A stretch of DNA of 8,718 nt from Gemmatimonadota bacterium (lineage in GTDB: Bacteria; Gemmatimonadota; Gemmatimonadetes; Longimicrobiales; RSA9): NCBI GenBank assembly GCA_019689775.1, contig JADGGV010000139.1:1-8718 (forward strand), written 5' to 3'. Position numbers and translations under genes: made by a program. A model generated the notes under the pieces. It had not been told where the DNA came from, did no database searches, and saw only the letters and a program-made list of their open reading frames with translations. This document shows positions 7,067 to 8,718 of this stretch, piece by piece (the first letter of the stretch is position 1; every line of letters starts with the position of its first letter).

Positions 7067-8608
7067 ATGCGCGGGAAGCATCTCGGAACCCTGACCGTCG
7101 GCGCGCTCCTGCTCGCGCCGCTCGCCGCCTGTAGCGACCCGGGCGGGCCGCCGTCCCCCACGCCGAACGGCGCCGTTCGCGCCATCGCGTTCCTCGACCT
7201 GAACGGCGACGGCCGGATCGACTCCGGCGAGCCCGGCGCCGCCGGGATCACCGTCAGCCTCGCCCTCGCCGCCGGCGGCACCTCCCACTGGAAGGCCACC
7301 ACCGGCGGCGACGGGTCGGCCCTGCTGCTCGACATTCCGCCCGCGCGCTACCGGCTCCTGGTCGACAGCGCCTCCGTCGGCGACACGCTGCGGCTGCTCA
7401 GCGTCGACTCCAGCACGTTCACGGTGCGCGCGGCCGACACCACCACCATCGTCGCCGCCATCAGCTTCCCCCGCCTCTCGATCCAGGAGGCCCGCGAGAC
7501 CCGAAGCGGCCGCAAGCTCTTCATTGAGGGGATCGCACTCACCGGCCAGAGCGCCTTCGGCGACGGAAGCATGCACGTCATGGACGCGACCGGCGCGATC
7601 CGCGCGATCCGCGTCGCCGCCGGGCCCGCGCAGCCCGGCGACAGCGTCCGCATCCTCGCCGTGCGCAGCGAGCAGTCCGGCCAGCCCGTGCTGAGCGACG
7701 CGCTCGTCTTCCTCCTGAAGCGCGGGGTGCTCCCCGCGCCGGTCAAGGTCACCACGGCCGAGGCCGCGACCGCCAAGGGCGGCACGCTCGACGCCGCCTA
7801 CGTCACCGCGGAGGCGACCACGCTCCTCGACGTCCGCCAGACGCCGGGCGGTAGCGTCGTCCTGACCGTCGACGACGGCTCCGGGCCGGCCGAGATCAAC
7901 CTCGGCAACGGGCAGGGAAGCGCGCTGCTCGTCGGCGCGAAGGTCGACGTCGCCGGCGTGCTCGTGCCGACCGACAACGTCCCCGGCCGCTGGCAGATCC
8001 GCCCGTTCCGCGAGGTGGACCTCAAGATCCACTTCGACTCGGCCACGATCGCCGACGCCCGGCGGCAGTCCCCCGGGCGGACGGTCCAGGTCGCCGGCGT
8101 GGCGCTGACCGGCTGGGCGACCTTCGCCGACGGCACGCTCCACCTCCAGGACGCGACCGGCGCGATCCGCGCTGTCCAGGTCGGCCAGGCCAACGTCTTC
8201 GCCGGAGACAGCATCGCCCTCGTCGGCACGGTGGCGATCGTCAACGGTCAGCCGGTCCTCACGGGCGGAAGGGTCACGGTCCGCAAGCAGAACGTCGGGC
8301 TCCCCGCGCCGAAGGTGGTCACGACCGCCGTCGCCAAGACCGCCGACGGCGGAGAGCTGGACGCCGCCGCCGTCCGCGTGGCCGGCGTGATCAAGGACAC
8401 CCTCAGCGCTCCCTCGGGGCAGTTCCTCATGAGCGTCGACGACGGCACCGGACCGGTCGAGGTCCTGATCGAGCCGACCACCGGCCTGCGCCGCCCGACG
8501 TTGGTCCCGGGCGCCTCCGTCGACGTGGGCGGCGTGCTGGTGCCGGTCACGACGGGCGCCTACTGGCAGATCAAGCCCCGGACGCCCACCGACCTGATCG
8601 TCCGCTAG
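7067..8608 (+). CDS. Outer-membrane lipoprotein: SdrD-B-like domain plus four OB-fold-like repeats
   Basis: 513-residue predicted lipoprotein of no family I can name with certainty. The signal peptide ends in lipobox L19-A-A-C22; Ser23 at +2 favours outer-membrane sorting. A Pro/Gly linker leads to a domain at about 37-135 resembling SdrD B/Cna-B-like repeats, with calcium-loop DLNGDGRIDSGE at 44-55 and PPARYRLLVD. The rest is a tandem pair of ~189-residue repeats (137-325 and 326-513). Each splits into two ~95-residue units built around MDATGAIR (D173), DDGSGPAE (D270), QDATGAIR (D362) and DDGTGPVE (D459), followed by GDSV or GASVDVGGVLVP and WQI(R/K)P. The strand pattern recalls the OB-fold domains of secreted nucleases and DUF5689-type proteins; that is inference. 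No catalytic motif was seen. The ATG starts one base after the receptor stop, with GAG at 7056-7058 as a weak Shine-Dalgarno, so translational coupling is likely. It probably partners the receptor at the cell surface. Confidence 0.85.
   Translation: MRGKHLGTLTVGALLLAPLAACSDPGGPPSPTPNGAVRAIAFLDLNGDGRIDSGEPGAAGITVSLALAAGGTSHWKATTGGDGSALLLDIPPARYRLLVDSASVGDTLRLLSVDSSTFTVRAADTTTIVAAISFPRLSIQEARETRSGRKLFIEGIALTGQSAFGDGSMHVMDATGAIRAIRVAAGPAQPGDSVRILAVRSEQSGQPVLSDALVFLLKRGVLPAPVKVTTAEAATAKGGTLDAAYVTAEATTLLDVRQTPGGSVVLTVDDGSGPAEINLGNGQGSALLVGAKVDVAGVLVPTDNVPGRWQIRPFREVDLKIHFDSATIADARRQSPGRTVQVAGVALTGWATFADGTLHLQDATGAIRAVQVGQANVFAGDSIALVGTVAIVNGQPVLTGGRVTVRKQNVGLPAPKVVTTAVAKTADGGELDAAAVRVAGVIKDTLSAPSGQFLMSVDDGTGPVEVLIEPTTGLRRPTLVPGASVDVGGVLVPVTTGAYWQIKPRTPTDLIVR
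7475..8608 (+). repeat. Internal coding duplication in the lipoprotein gene (two ~189-codon copies)
   Basis: The two halves (about 7475-8041 and 8042-8608) encode matching protein at a spacing of 189-192 codons. DNA identity survives in places: a 24-base exact match links 7582-7605 with 8149-8172 (offset 567), and CTCCCCGCGCCG recurs at 7730-7741 and 8300-8311 (offset 570). The paired landmarks ALTG, DATGAIRA, LPAP, GGxLDAA, DDGxGP, GVLVP and WQI(R/K)P occur in the same order in both halves. Confidence 0.85.
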
Positions 8609-8637
8609 GCGCGCCCACCGAGTCCCACGTCGCGACG

Positions 8638-8718
<81 letters not shown>

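Noticed and set aside
1896..7094. Very long plus-strand open frame (over 1700 codons) overlapping the acyltransferase and the receptor in another frame
   Set aside because: It is an Arg/Pro/Ala-rich shadow caused by scarcity of stop codons at this GC content. It has no domains, and the real genes on these bases have clear family motifs.
4078..7335. Minus-strand open frame of over 1000 codons antisense to the receptor
   Set aside because: Its translation is Glu/Ala/Gly/Arg/Val-rich without motifs and mirrors the receptor codons. The receptor's signal peptide, plug motifs and C-terminal aromatic show the plus strand is the coding one.

Overview
This is an 8.7 kb window of very GC-rich bacterial DNA with a strong G/C preference at third codon positions. 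It carries genes for a Gram-negative cell envelope: a TonB-dependent outer-membrane receptor and a lipoprotein. The GC content, the receptor type (carboxypeptidase-like N-terminal domain, Oar-like barrel) and the lipoprotein style would suit Gemmatimonadota or a related soil or sediment phylum. That placement is inference; there is no rRNA or marker gene here. Both ends look like ragged contig ends: a short AT-rich stub at the left, and a 26-base C run followed by near-pure C at the right.

Layout. (1) Positions 8-661, minus strand: the N-terminal two thirds of a PfkB-family sugar(-phosphate) kinase of the 1-phosphofructokinase type, cut by the contig end. (2) 662-888: divergent intergenic region with weak promoter candidates on both strands and small hairpins in the mgtE leader. 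(3) 889-2226, plus strand: a complete MgtE magnesium channel. (4) 2227-2351: short convergent gap with a strong GC hairpin that probably ends transcription in both directions. (5) 2352-3542, minus strand: a complete ~10-TM acyltransferase of the COG4299/DUF5009 (HGSNAT/NagX-like) family, with its start corrected to an ATG behind AGGAGG. (6) 3543-4065: a 523-bp divergent intergenic region with no convincing gene, holding candidate back-to-back promoters and nested dyads. (7) 4066-7065, plus strand: a 999-aa TonB-dependent receptor. (8) 7067-8608, plus strand: a 513-aa lipoprotein starting one base after the receptor stop codon. (9) 8609-8718: short tail and artefactual C tract.

Functional reading. 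MgtE and the kinase are housekeeping or metabolic functions with no visible link to each other. The acyltransferase is predicted to move acetyl groups across the inner membrane onto amino sugars. The receptor and lipoprotein form a tight bicistron and very probably work together at the outer membrane. The lipoprotein is the least familiar item: after a calcium-loop SdrD-B-like domain it consists of four ~95-residue units, each with a D-(A/G)-(T/S)-G signature, arranged as a duplicated pair (ABAB). A receptor followed at once by such a lipoprotein is formally like a SusC/SusD pair, but no SusD fold is recognisable. This is the best candidate in the window for something undescribed, although nothing here proves a new system.
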